A program made the translations under genes and the position numbers. A stretch of DNA of 64,000 nucleotides, from positions 434,001 to 498,000 of the forward strand of contig JAQGBZ010000004.1 of assembly GCA_034687125.1 (NCBI GenBank), read 5' to 3'. Below are positions 36,175 to 50,500 of the stretch, piece by piece. Source of the DNA: Neelides folsomi (taxonomy: Eukaryota; Arthropoda; Collembola; Neelipleona; Neelidae). Position 1 is the stretch's first letter, and the number at the start of each line of letters is the position of its first letter. The notes under the pieces were generated by a model, which ran no database searches, was not told the DNA's origin, and saw nothing but the letters and a program-made list of their open reading frames with translations.

Positions 36175-39100
36175 TCAGCCGAACCAACAATATATGCATG
36201 GAGGATGTATCAGATACACATACAAATTCGTAAGGAATATGTGAATGTAATAATTTTCAAAAGATATAACTGCTTCTATTTAGTACAAAATATTATATAA
36301 TTTGACTTTATAGAATAAAATAATATGGAGTTTTAGTTTTGTTTAAAAGTTTAAAATTATTTTAAGGCATTAAATAAATATATATGTAAAATATATTTTG
36401 TATAAAGTTTATTATTATGTGAGTGTGTGTTTAACATTACATGAATATTACAAAATTGAGAACTGAGACCAATACAATGCTTTGATCATAAGTATAACTG
36501 ATATTTTACTTTAAAATGTCCCAAAAGTGACATTTTCATTTCGCGATCGGAATTGATGATTTATATCTTGAAAATGTGCTAAAGAAAGGAATTGTTAAAT
36601 GATCTGAAAGGAGTACGAAAAGACCATTTTACAATTTACTAAAAGCTCTACCTTTCTGTTTCAATGAACAAATCAAGAATTTCCATATATAAAACATACC
36701 ACCATATATTATGCACTAACATTAAGTATGATTTCTGTATAATTATATTACAATATTTTGGACTTGTATTAGTTGATAATGAAATGACAAATAGGACAAT
36801 AGGGGAAGAAAATTAATTAAAGGTGCTCTGTTGGAACTTCGTTTCGTGTTTGTTCGCATTGTGCGTATTTTCCACGTAACATTTAAGAAGATTAATTATG
36901 TTCACGGTGTTTCTCCAGTTGTACATTCATTGAAATTCTCAAGCCAATTAGCTCTTCTAGTGATTCACTCATTTTCTTACTTTGTGTATTTAAGACGTAA
37001 TTAGTTCTAATCAGGATAGGAATTATCATCCAATTAACTACGTACAGCTTGTGTCAATAATAAAATTCTATAACTCCAAATTAAACATCATTTATTAAAT
37101 CATGTTGATCAACTTATTCCTTTTAACCTTATTAGCTTATAACACTATTAATAAGCTAATTACTAATAAGTTAATAACTAATAAGTTAATTAGTGATTAA
37201 GAAAAATGAGTCAATTAATTACACTAATTGTTAATTGGACTTTTTCCAAGATTTAAAATTTTCGAATGTCAATAAACTTTTGAATGAATTTAAATGAACA
37301 AGAAAGATTTTCCATTAAGATAAATTAAAAATAAAAGGTTTTATTAGAGCAAAACGAACAGATTGTGGTTTAGTTAACTTTAGTTATTATAATTGGCATT
37401 TCCACATCTTGATCAAACATTTCTCCCCAATGAGATAATGTCTTGGCTTTATAAGAAATCCTCACAACTCACAAGGCATAAAAGCGTCTTATAATTTAAA
37501 AAGAGAAATAAAGATGTTTGAACTGCCGCCAAGATGATTTGTCTCATGTCTTGAACATATCTCTATTTCCACTTATTTTATCAATAGATGAACCTAATTA
37601 TACTTACAGACATATTCTGGCCTTAGTCATACATTCTTATATTCTTTACCATTAATTTGATATGCATCTGATATGTATTTTTGTTTTACAAGACATTCAT
37701 CATTTTTAAACACTTGCGCCTTCGTAGTTATTGTTGACTTTATAAAAAATCTTTTCCCCAACATCCGCATACCTCCAGAATAGTTAAAAGGCAATAAAGG
37801 AAACCTCAGTGTTATTTCCATTTGTTGCAGTAGAAGCAAGTCGGGAGATTCGGAGCAATAAAAACTATTAAAAAAACTTTGAATTGTTTAATGAATCACC
37901 AGATTTAGCCCGCATTTATTTCCTATTTACCTTTGAAGTTAAAAAGTAATGAGCGTAGTGATATTCTCTTTATGACCAATTTTTCCAACCGAGGAAAGTT
38001 TGGGAAGAGATGCAGTGTGAGTTTCGGGTCCTTGAAGTTCATTGTGGAGTTGGAGGGGAAACCGGGACTCGTGCTCAGCATCCAACCTCCGAAAACTCGG
38101 AATAATGCAGAGGGAAATGTATAAGCATGGATAAATGAACCCACCACCGGAACTTGTCTCTCAGTCGGGCTTTTCTCCTCAACCGGTCCGGGTGCTGCGT
38201 GGTTGGACGTTGAAAGGCAACGGAGCGCCAGGAAAGTTTGACAAGTGTGAATTTAATTCTTACAACTTTATCACTGTTAAAATAATAGTCAAACTGGTTT
38301 AATTAAATTAATAAAATTCATCTAAAATTATTCTTCGCTCTGGTTTTACACAAAGAGTGTTAAAATCACAAATTATCCATTAGACAAACATTAAGTCAAA
38401 ACTTTGAAACTTTGTAAAACCGAATAGCTCATGAAACTCATGATATAAAATGTTTGACAAAAAAGTTTAATTTTAATGAAAGAAAGCTCAATTTAACAAT
38501 TTTGTACTAAAACTTGTGTTTAACAGTGTTTAAAATTTAAACATAAACTTAAATAAAAAAGATAAATAGAAGAGGACTTTTTAAAGTAATGTTCAAAACA
38601 TTCCCTGCATTAGAGTCATTGCTCTCTTACATTTACATTTAGTTTAGAGGACTTTTAACAACATTGTCGAAGATTGGAAATGTGTAGGATTGTAATCTCC
38701 AAATTCCCTAATTATCACTCAATTCCCAAAAGTACTCAAAATCATCAATTGCATCAATTTCGTCAAAAGTGAGTGAGCCAATGAAAACCGGAAAATTAAC
38801 AATCGAAACGAAAAGTTGTTCAAGTAATTACATTTGTGTTAAACTTAAGGTCAATGGGTGAGTAATTGGTTCATTGCCGTTATTAGTAATTAAGAATACC
38901 AAATAGTTAAAAATATCTTTAATTACGTCGAAATCGAAAACAAAACAATTATTTGGTTCATCGACATAAAACAATTTTCTGCTTTTGATCTTTTTTGTTT
39001 AAAAACTGGAAATCTTCATTAATAAAAAAATCCAGCTAAAAATAATGAAGAACTCTCATTCATAGTGAAAACATTCTAACTTTATTTAATTTTAGCATAT

Positions 39101-41896
39101 CAATTACTGTACTAACATTAAAAACCCAAGTATTTAATAATTCAATAATTAAATTTAACTTTGTATGAGTTGAAAATTCTGACAATCAAAGTCGAAATAA
39201 TAAATGAACTCATAATAAGTGAAAGTTAAAGTGAAAGTAAATTTTAATTATTTTTAATTAATAACTGAAGGTGATAGTGAAACATATCAAAAAGAACATT
39301 TGTTCATCCGGTGAATAAAACCGCAATAAATAATTATCTTATCGCCATCGGAGTGTATGAAACCGAATCGAACCTGTGAAATAAATTTCTCTCATTCAAT
39401 TTCATGTAAGGGCGGAAAATAAGCAAATTCCCCTTTGTTTCTTTTACGCCTCTTCCGAGTCTTCTGCATTTTACCTTTACGAGAGAACCGAAGGTTTCCT
39501 TAGGGGAAATAGAAAAACTCATCGGGAGTGAAGAGACGAAGAGAAACAAATTCGACAAATTGTAAGACATTTTCCTTCACATCCACCACGGAAGGAAAAG
39601 ATCTCAATGTGAGCTTTGAGAGCACCAAACTCGTCTTTACTTTTTCTTCTGGATCTCCTCGACCAGGAATCGACTTTGGATCTTCTTCCCTGTTCTTCCC
39701 CCTTATTCTCCCACGTAGGGCCCAAGTGGGAAGTGAGCAAAGATCAACAAACATTGAGCCACTAGGGTTTATTAAGACCAGGGCGAAAAAAGTATAACTT
39801 TCTATAAACTCATTTCTCTTTTGTGTATCTTTCCCCAAGTAGAGTTGTTCCATTTTATTGACCACAGATTGAATTGGTTGAGTGAGCAGTTTCCCTTTCC
39901 GAATCATAATCACAATCAACCCAAGTGGGAGGGAATTTTCTCCTATACAAAACATATGTATCATAATATAAACATTTGTTATATAACATCTAATGTTATC
40001 TAATCTACTGATATTTATGAGGAAGTTCCTTGGAAAACTTCAAGTCTTGCCCTGATTGAAACCGAACTGAAGGAATTATAGGTTTTAACAAAAGGGTCAA
40101 CAGGAGATAATAAGGAGAGAAAAGAGACGTGATCTCCTGGAGGAATTTCCCATTGAAAATACCAAGGAGAAGAACCGCGTACATAAATATTACTCTTCAG
40201 GAGCTTGTTCCGAATTCCGATCTCCGCGGCCGCCTGAACCTTCGGCCCTTAACGTCCATGGGACTTACAATTCACTCCTGAGGATTCAACTATCCAGTCG
40301 CTTTTCGATCACTCAGCCAAAAAGGATTTAAAGGTAACATGACCAGAATATTTACCCCATTTACATTACTCAAAAACATCCCACACTCTCCACGTACAGA
40401 GATCGGAGCTCCAGTGAGGAGGATTTTTCAAATTGCACTTTACATATTTTTAATTAACTATTTCCATTTCCCAATTCTGCATTTCCACCCATTGCAGTTT
40501 TTTAATTACATTCAACAATTATCCATAAAAGTGACTTCATCCATTGACCTTCCTTTTGAATTTTTGACATTTGCAATTTAATCAACTTACCAAAAATAAT
40601 TATACGGTACATTATGACATGACCTGTAATCGTAATATGCAAAATTTCAATATCATATATCAAGTTGGAAATAAATTTTTATAAGAATTTTGCATTGTGA
40701 GCTTTAAATATACAGATCAGGAATATGACTAAACCTATTTTAAAATAAATTGAGATTTCAAAAAAATATAAATATAAATCATTCATCCTTGTGTCAATCT
40801 TTCGCCCTACTTCCGCTTACTTCATTTCCTTTCATGTTTTCTCCTTTATGTTGAATCCAATTGCTTATTTTATTATATTTCGTTATATTTTCATATATCA
40901 GTTTTTACATATTAGATGTGTACAGTTGGACATAGATAAGTAAAAGATAAAACTGAATGTGAGAGATCCCTTTCTAATTGTCATAAAAGTAAAGAATCTT
41001 CCAGATGTGAATGTATATTAATTAACATTAAGGGGGAAGTCTCAAGTCTCCTGTGACTTATTGTTAGTTTTACATCAACTGTTATAAGTTAATAAGAATA
41101 ATAACATAATAGTTAATTCCTCTCGGTTCTTTGGTTCTAACCAAAGGATAAATATTCCTCCTTCTTCTTCTTCATCTTCTTCTGCTTTCAATTCTGCATG
41201 GTTAGTTATATTGTCTTTATATTCCAAGTTTCCTCGAGTGGATTATTTCCAACTTGGTCTTTACACCTAATGGTTACATCATACATGGATGAAAGAGATG
41301 GCCCCTGTACATAAAGGGAGATAGTCTCCGTTATTTTGGTATATTATGGGGGATTTCCATTTTCATTGCCTTGCCCCCATTCCCAAATGTCAGGGGAGGG
41401 AAATTAAGGTAGATTACTTCAAGAGGCCCAGAGAGCCAAAAGTAACACTTTCACCCAGCCCATTGTCACTCCTATTACCCAGAGCATATATTTGCAACGA
41501 GTTGGTTTAATTACTTCAATTCAGGACTCAAGACAAGAGTGTTCCCCAGGGAAGTCCTCCGTCCCCCCTCTTTTACCTCTTTTTAATCCCACCACAATTA
41601 ATTTACTTTTTCCTCCCAACTTATCGGAGGGGAAAGGACAAAGGAGAGAGACATTCAAAAGACTCTCACAAGACTCACAAGAAGTTCATCTAAATAACGT
41701 TGTTATATAAAAACCAACATGCTTCGGTTCCCCCTCAGTCCTCAATAATACATAAAGGTAAATAATGAAATAACACGGTTCATTTATTTCATCATTTTCC
41801 CCTTTCTGGATCTTTTACACTTTTTTTCATCAATATTGATTCTATTCATAATTTATATTTGTAAGTCTAAAGTCTAAATTGTATAGATCTTCTATG
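36175..41896. other. Gene-free stretch
   Basis: No gene recognised. A 154-codon minus frame at 39500-39964 and overlapping frames on the other strand show no motif or splice partner. A short internal repeat of ACTAATAAGTTAAT occurs at about 37,165-37,195. Confidence 0.4.
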
Positions 41897-41969
41897 TACA
41901 GGGTGGGCCATAAGTTGCTTTCATTTTTATACGATTGTTTATTTAAAAAAGGGTAACTTATACCTTGTA
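41897..41969. mobile_element. Hairpin MITE, TACAG-end family, copy 3 (right end truncated)
   Basis: Left end TACAGGGTGGGCCATAAG. The right end reads CTTATACCTTGTA, so part of the CCCACCC block has been lost. The interior TTGCTTTCATTTTTATACG resembles the other copies. Confidence 0.7.
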
Positions 41970-44900
41970 TATTATAATTGAAGTTAATTTAAAATATTGT
42001 AAAATAAAATTTAAAATGTTTAATATTTATGTAAAGTTAATGTTTTGTATGTTTTAGACTTAGATAGTTTTTGTATTCATATTTAAAAAAATGTTTGAGT
42101 TTGTTGAGTTCATTTGGGAAAAGGTTTGCATAAGTTTTTTAAGCTCATTTCCGCCCCAACAAGGGCAGAAATGGCAAATGAGAAAAAGGAAGTTTGAGCT
42201 TCTTATCTTCCTCGTCTGTCATTTCCTCGATGAGGAATACAAAAGGAACTTTCTTCACTTCTTTTTTTATTTCTCAACTTCCCTGACACAATGATCCTTA
42301 TTCATTATACATTCAAGTCCAAAATAACATAAAGACATATGTGCAGATAGTTAATTATTTCGATATATGCATTAACTATTTCAATGTTTACTCCTTTACT
42401 TAAGTGAACATTTAATGAATAAAATATTGAAAACATTTACAAGCCCTCGACATTTTTTTCATCAACTAAAGTGTACTTTTATATCTTTTATATTAAATTT
42501 ATCTAAAAGCAGCTTATATATAAAATAAGCTTAGAATTTATAAAATGCACATATTAATTAATTTTCAAAAGAAGTTAACTTTGAATTTAATTAAGTTTTT
42601 ATTAACTTGATTAATAGAGGAATATTGCTATAATTTACAATGTAAATTTTACATGCATAATATTAATGGGTATTTGTGTAAAAAATAATTAGTAACATGG
42701 GCTTTATACTTTGAATCAACTTTGAATGAGTAAATGAATCTAATAAAGGTGTAATGCATCTTTGGAAAAGAGATAAAATGTCTTTCATCATTAAGTTTTT
42801 AAAAAATGGAAAAATGATGTTTAGATTGCACCAATGGAGATGACATGGAAAAAAGGGGAACGTAAATGGAATAAGTTCAGGATGCTCATTAGGGCCAAAA
42901 ACAGAATTTTTTCATTGGGGATTCTTCTTGGTCGAGATCCTTCCTTCCACCCGAATTCATTTTGAGAGGAATCAAATCCTTTCGACTTTCCCTATCTTTG
43001 CAGATGGCGGAAGCTCGAGATGAAATATTGAGCTTTGGATCCAAATCGGAGTTTAATAAGTCGACTTGAGAGTTTACCAAAAACGCCAATCTTTTCAATT
43101 CCGTGTTTTCCCCGTGATCTTCAACTTTTTTCCAAGTTTTTGAATGTATTTATGAAGTTTCTCTGTTCAAATCACATTTTAAAAAAGAATGGAAGAAAAC
43201 TACTCGTATCGATTAGAAAAAGAACCAACAGTTTCTTATGATTAAATCCGAATAGAAAACATAATGAAATGAGTTTTGCATAGAGAACAAACTTTCTCGT
43301 TTTCTTCCGTTCCTATTTCCCAGTTTTCCCATCGGTTTGAGACGCAAGTTGAAACAACTGGTTCTTTGTCTTCGGATCGCATTGTCTTTTTTATTATTGT
43401 TTTAAGTTTTCCTTTCTCTCCTTAACTTTGTGCGTAAGAGGAATGATAGTTTTGAGAACTTTGCCATTTTACTATTGTTGGTAAAATGAGATAGTCAAAT
43501 GTGTATTTAAGCCATTACGACTTAATAAATATTCCATTTTATCTTACTAACTTTTTATCAGTAAAATTAATAATCAAACTGTAATTAAAAATAAATTATT
43601 TAGAAAAAACAAATTGTTTATTAAACTTATTTATTATTAAATCTAAACTAGTATTCACCGTTATAAATAAATAAATTTTATTATGTTGTTAACATTTTAT
43701 ATAAATGTTTACAGTTTAAGTTTGCTTCATTTAAGTTTAAAGAAGGGAATCGTTTTAATATTTATTTAATATGAAATATTTAACTTGTCGCTCCATTTAT
43801 TTTTATCAATTTTAATCAATAGAGTTGGAATTGGTTGAAATGATTTAGATTCACTCAATATCCCCAAACCTATTACTTAATTGATTAAAAAGATATAAAG
43901 AGATGAAAGATAAAAGTTGAACTTTAAAGTATGGAATTGAAGGAAGCTCTTGACTTTGGCCCTATGATGTTTGACAGAAAAAGTTTTTAAAGGATAGTGA
44001 TCCTCTTCATCCAACCCAACGGAGTTATTCGCTTCCCCCCTTCCCGCCCTTCGTGATCAGAATGGGAATGGAAAAACTGAGAAAGCACTTGCCCAATTCT
44101 CTGCCCATATAAATACACGTACGAATGTATCCAACAAGGATATCCCTTTTATTATTACATATGCACGAAGAAGAGGAGTTTACGGACCGAGCTCACTAAT
44201 AGTAAAAATCGAGAAGGAAGGAAGAAAGTAAAGTAAAATAGACCATAAAGTAAAATCATAAAGAGGAGAGAAATTTCCCGTTGGTTCTCCCAAGTTCATA
44301 TGGCTTAAATGGACGTTCATTTCCCTTCTTAACTCTCCAACTACCTTTAATCAATATCAAGACATAAATTTGGGCTTTGCCATACAAGTCACATACAAAC
44401 CATGCAAATTGAAGATTGACACATCTCATGTTTTATTTTAACAAGTCGATTTGGTTCACATTTTTTAATATCCGTATTTTATATTTATTATTTATTAATT
44501 TAAAAAATAAATGTTGAATAAATTATTTAGAACATATGCACATATCTAAATTGTAGTTAATATTATATTGTAGTTAAATTGAAATTTACTGATATTACAC
44601 ATGTTGTGTATTTAATTTACATATGGGAAAAAAGTTTTCTTTCCAAGTTATACAAACAAGTAGCCACCCATCAATTTTCATTAGTGTTTGCATATTTCAT
44701 CAGCTCCATTTGGGCTCCATTGGAGTTATATTCAATATTGGGTGAAATATTTAGCAAGTAGGGGTATGTCTTCCAAATGTGTTATTCTCTCTCATAATAT
44801 TAAAAATGCAACACGATGAAAAATATTTGTCTTGTAATAAGAGAAAGTTGAAAATGGAAGGTTGTTGATAAAAATTATGTAATGTTTTCACATGCACAAC

Positions 44901-46445
44901 TTTGCCTTATAGAAATTCTCAGCGGATATGCTTTTTAAATGTATTATACTCGGGGTAGACGGATTGATTGATTTCACGATAAATAAAGCAGAAAGAAAAA
45001 CTTTTGTTAAACATGAGCTGAGAGGGAAAGGGAAAAGACCTTAGATAACTTTGTATGATTACAAAATAAACATTAGTTTGTGGATTTAGAGTTATAATGC
45101 TTCTTTAGCTCTTTTATACTCTTTATACGACCATTTATATTTACTAACATTTATAACTCAAGACTTTGTTCGAAGACTCGAGTTAAATAATAAAAGACAA
45201 AATGCTATGCAGGAATGTTGAAGATTGATTTAAAAGAATAATAAACATACAAAACAGTTTAAAGATTACGTTAAAATAACTTTTTAACTATTGGTTTATT
45301 ATTTATTAACTATTGGTTCATTTTTTATTTAAATTGTGCAATTTGGTTAAAACGTTATTGCATAAATAATGAATTTATCAAATTGTTATCAATTTTTAGT
45401 TCAAAATTCATCGCTATTTTATTTAAAAAAACTTACATAGAATAGCACGGGTATTATTGTTATAAAATGATAAAGGACGTTGAGAGGGGAAATGTTTTTC
45501 CTGGTAAGTTTTCGTGCATGTATAAAGAAAAGATATTGAATGGAGATGTTTTATCATGTAAAGGGCGTTTATAAATCAAAATGACACTTTGAGCCGATGT
45601 AATACATAAATAGGACAGAATTGAATTGAATATTTATTTACTCATCCTTTCATCGTAAACCGGCTAATGTAGAATTAGACCTCATTCGTCTTCAACCTCC
45701 TTCCGTCAGATTCCAAAAACCCTGTCAAACCACATTCTGAATTTCACCTACTATTTATGCAAAACTGCTAAAGCTCTATAAATTATTTTCCTAATTTAAG
45801 AAAATTTGGATAATTCCAATTAAACCAACTTGACGTTACAAATTAGCCTAGACCACCTGGAATTATTTTGAAACTGAATTATTTAAATAATCAATTGTAA
45901 AAATATGTACTTACATATTAGTTAAGTACATTTGAGTTAAATGTACTTACTCGTTAATGTTAGACATTTCTATTGAACACTACATAAATAAGATTCAGGT
46001 ATAATTTATCTTTAAGTAACATCGTAATATTTAATGACGAAAAATTTCTCATAAACATAAGCTTGAAGATAAGGGGAAAAAACAATCAGAAGATGAGTCT
46101 TTTGCTCGTCACTCATCTTGGTTTACTTGAATGGCGTAAAGATGAGGGAATAAATTAGGAAGTTAACTTTTATCTTTAAATAATGATTTACTGACATTCT
46201 TTCAACACTTCATTTTTCTTTTCCTTTGGGAGCATCTTTTAGTCAAAAAATCATTATCAGCAATTTATTACATTCATCCTACATTGTGAATTTGCTTTAT
46301 TATTATCTAACGTCTAACAATATAAATATTCATTATTATATTAATAGAATACTTCAATAACTTTATTAGCTCAATACAAAGACTATTTTTTATTTTAACT
46401 TCATGTACAAATTATTATACTCTTTATAATGGCAGTGATTTTCGC
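41970..46445. other. Gene-free stretch
   Basis: No gene, RNA or repeat I can support. Very AT-rich from 42,300 to 42,750 and 43,500-43,850. Confidence 0.4.
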
Positions 46446-46450
46446 GCACA

Positions 46451-46473
46451 TTTTTTTTTGGGGGGGGGGGGGG
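46451..46473 (+). repeat. T9-G14 homopolymer pair
   Basis: Nine T followed by fourteen G. Either a real G-quadruplex-forming tract or an assembly or base-calling artefact. It lies 65 bp from the 3' end of the transposase relic. Confidence 0.85.
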
Positions 46474-46538
46474 AAGGGAGTTTACAAGTAATTTAGATTT
46501 TAATAATTTTAAACGTTGAATATTCGAGATTGCCCCAT

Positions 46539-47043
46539 TCACTCATTGATTTCTTCTTCACTAGAGGAGCTGTCGTAATCATTTCTAATATTTATAATGA
46601 TCGGATCTAATTCATCAAGTAGATTATCTCGTTCCCAATAACTGTGCTCTTCTTTAATGCAATGATTCATAGCATCTCTCCAGCTTTGGCCGGTTACAAG
46701 ATCACATCCTTCTTTAAACAAACGGTGTACATCAGCTAGGGTTTGTTTTTTGTTGTTTACAGCTACATAGTGTTTAATTTGTGCCCATATTAAAACAGCA
46801 GTGATAGGGAGGTAAACGGAGTATTTTATGGCCATATTTCAAAGCAAGTTGATCTAATTCATACTCAATGTTGTTCTCTTTGTGCATTTTAACTAATCTG
46901 TACAATTCCGCTTTACATAAACCGACAGCATAAGGTATTCCTTTTTCGTTTAACCAGGATTTCATTTCAAGTACTCGACTTGCCGATGTTAGCGCCTTGT
47001 GGGGTTGTAGTGGAGGAGGAGGTTGGGCCGAGTAATATTCCAA
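46539..47043 (-). pseudogene. DDE-superfamily transposase C-terminal relic, frameshifted
   Basis: Two overlapping minus-strand frames (47043-46774 and 46835-46539) together read like the C-terminal half of a DDE transposase common in arthropods. The first contains TSASRVLEMKSWLNEKGIPY, a KAELYRLVKMHK segment and HKILRLPPYHC; the second has LIWAQIKHYVAVNNK, TGQSWRDAMNHCIKEEHSYW and an acidic serine-rich tail (DYDSSSSEEEINE). The frame changes just after the PPYHC motif, where a short stretch that normally carries the last catalytic acidic residue is missing. The N-terminal half, including the other catalytic acids and the DNA-binding domain, is absent. It is therefore 5'-truncated, frameshifted and inactive. 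A Tc1/mariner-like relation is likely but not proven. Confidence 0.75.
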
Positions 47044-47483
47044 GGGAGGAGCTCAGAGAATTCAAAATCACTGACATTATAAAATATTTCGAGTATAAAT
47101 AATAGTACACATAAATAGTTTGACTTTTCACAAGGTCTTTTCTACATTAAATCAAAAAAAGATAAAAGGAATAAAAACCCGTAGTTGGGAATAACGGGTT
47201 AATATTAACTTAAAAGATAGGACAAGTCAAAGCCGAGAACCAGAGGCGAAATGTTGAAAGGAGATTGACAGCGAGACATTCCAAACGGTTAAAGAGTTGA
47301 CAGACAAAGACAAGCTTACTTTGATTCTAACAGCTCTCCATTTCTTGAGTGTTTCAGATTTGTCCCAAGGCTGTTTCTCAACTTTCTTACTGACTTATCC
47401 CCAGCATCTTGAACTATTGAGTCCCCGCTGGACTAAATGTTATTTAATACGAGAGACTCCTATGTACATATTGTAAAATATAC
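47044..47483. other. Gene-free stretch upstream of the transposase relic
   Basis: No coding match continues beyond 47,043 and I see no terminal inverted repeat for the element here. Confidence 0.4.
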
Positions 47484-47590
47484 CTAAAATAAAATATGCA
47501 TCCGTGTTAAAATAAAATATATACCCGTGCTAAAATATACATCCTTGCTAAAATAAAATATATGGTACATCCGTGCTAAAATAAAATAAA
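47484..47590. repeat. Imperfect tandem repeat, about 24-30-bp unit
   Basis: Four copies of CTAAAATAAAATATACATCC plus GTG-type ends, with unit lengths varying by a few bases. Confidence 0.75.
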
Positions 47591-50500
47591 AAGAGATTGA
47601 GAAATTCCAGGAAGTAAAATTCGAATTTTAGGGAATTGTCGAATTGCCTTTTTCCGCAGTGTTTTGTCATCGGGTGTGGGAGTGCGGATGATGTGGACAT
47701 GGAACTTATATTGTTGGCTTTGTTGGTGAAAGGAAGCTGAGAAGCAATTTGAATGTCTGGATATTTACATTTTCCATGCCATCCTCTTCCCATAATCCCA
47801 TCACACCAAATGCAAAATTGGCCCAGGATCGATTCAAATATCCAGTAAAGGAAGGAGAAAGTATTGTGAGATTAGCATTACACAGCCCCGGACACATCCA
47901 CATTTAGGGACGGAGGCGAAAGATATTAGAAACAACCAGTGGGTCCTTGGGCTGCTATTCGCATTCTACCAATTTATACACAGTTTGGTACAAAAGGGGC
48001 AAAAGTGTCGTTTCCGATGTTGTTCCCGACTCCTAATGAACCGAAGTGAACAGAACATTCGCCATGCTCATTTCACCCGATCTCCCGCACTCTTTCTTAC
48101 AGATTCCCCATCCCAATGGAGCGGATAAACCATGAGGATCTTTTACATTGGGAACAAATGGTTGAGTGAAACTTATAATTATTTTTTACTATCTCCAATG
48201 TTTTACTATCTACAGTGTTTTACTATCTAATGTTATGTATAACCAATTTACATTATTTCTATGCAGAGTATTTGTATATGTAACTGTATTTATACGTGTG
48301 TAAAGTATACTTATTTGTATGTAAATAATACTTATTCGTATGTAAAGTATTATTCGTATGTATTTGTACGTATACAATATTTGTATATTTGGGATAAAGA
48401 GAGGGATATAAAAGATCTTTATAGGGCGACGATATTCTCACCCGGTCTAATATGGTCATTGGAACGCGGGGACCGTTTCAAATAACAAAGTTCCCTTTGC
48501 TTTTAGGTGCTTTGCATATTGGGTACAAACGAGGATCCGATTTGACGCATATTAGCCAAGGAACCTGACTCACTTCACTCATGAGAGTGACTGGGTGCCA
48601 AGAATTTAGCATTCGAAATGAGTCCGCTTATTCCTCGTTCAAGAACAGATGCGCTTATTGCTCCTTCCTTTGCCCTAATGTCACAACTCAGGATCTTCAA
48701 TTCTTCCTGTCAACCCTGGTGAGATTTCCAACTCTGTGAACTCTGCGTACACACCAAAGTCACTAGGGAGTTACTCAAGGGTTAAAGAGCATAAACTGAA
48801 ACCAATAACTATTATGTTCAACTCTGGAACAAATCCCTTTTTTCATCATTTCCTTCCTTGGATAGAAACAAAGCTATGGGGAAAGTATTGGCATCAAAAC
48901 GGAGCTTTAATCCTTTAATGGTTCATGAAATGATTTTGAATCTCTTGAACTATGGATTTAAACCTTTTACGAATTTAACCCTTTATTGGGATTAAATTAA
49001 TAAACGTGTTTACTTTCTCCAATAAGTAAATTACAGAATAAATTCAAATATGTACTTGGAGTTAGTCTTTTGGTGGTTTTGCCCAATAGGCCAATAGTTA
49101 ATACCTATTGCATTTGTTTGAATTTACATGTTGACAGATAAAACAATTAAGATTTTGTAAGTTTGATTGCTTTTGAAGATTAAATTGAATTTGGTATTCA
49201 AATAAATGAATTTTGACCTATTTTGAAATTGATTCCATTGATAAATTGATATGAAATTGTTATCACTAAATGATTGAAAATAATCATTGATTGATTACCA
49301 CAAACGGGACATATAACTTCACACGATACATTTTGGCATTTGGTGCACGGAAGAATTGATACATTTTTACATAAGTTACATAAATAATACCATATAAGTA
49401 CCACCTATAATAGATATGCTATACTGAATAGATTGAATACCCTCATAGAGTAAATTCATTTATTAAAATGCAGCTTGAGAATTGTTGGAATAAATCGGCA
49501 TTTTATCGCACAAGGAATTATCTCAAATAGTGAAGGAATATAAACCGTAATCTTGTTTAATTTCATTTTTAAGCTCCCATATTCCGACTTAATGTATCCG
49601 ATATTTAGAGCAACAGCATGCCCAACCACACTGAAATTTGGAACAAGAATGAAAAAAAGGAAAGTGAGATAGGAAGAAAATGATTAGCTAAATTATTTAA
49701 CTTCCGATATATTGTATACAATATCATACATATTACATATAAAATATATGTATTAATACAGTCTATGTATCATTGTATAAATCCCAATATATAGTACAAA
49801 TATATGGAGTATTTCCCAAATGTAAGGAGTGAATGGACCGAGGAAGGAAGTCGGAGAAAAAAAGGAGTGCGATGATGGAAAGTCCTTATCGAGGAACTTT
49901 CTTTTCTTCACATGGCTTTTGTGGGTGAGCTAAGTTTTACGCCGAGAGGAGATCGATTAATTTGAAAGAAGCCCAGGTGTTCTCATTCCATAATTATTAC
50001 TGCGAGGAGTTTTTTCCGAGTGGGAACCTCAATCAAAATCAAGGCTTGATGGTTGAGAGATTACAGGAGTCATTCCTCATACCAACCACACGCAGAGATC
50101 GTAAAAGATGAGGTTAAAATGTGATGTTACAACTGTTATTGGTCCTGTGTTGTAAACTCAAACTATAAAACACATAAAACCCAAAATACTTAAACAGGTA
50201 TAATGCTCCCCTTAAGACCCTTAAACATACCAATATATTTGTAGTGCACTATAATGTAGCACATAATATTTATGCATACTTTAAGCGTCTCTTATTATTA
50301 CAAATCAATTTTGCATGCATTGTATTGATATACTGATATCAGTAAAAGCATGCACAAATTAAAAACTTGCAATAAAACTTATAATTACAAAGTACTTCAT
50401 ATTTAATTGTATGTAAAATATACGAAATTTTAAGCTTATTGACCTTATTGTCATAAAATGTCAAGTTTACACATTTTGTATTAATACTATGTATTGGACT

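Noticed and set aside
39500-39964. 154-codon minus-strand open frame
   Set aside because: No family feature, with equally long overlapping frames on the opposite strand; typical of less AT-rich non-coding DNA.
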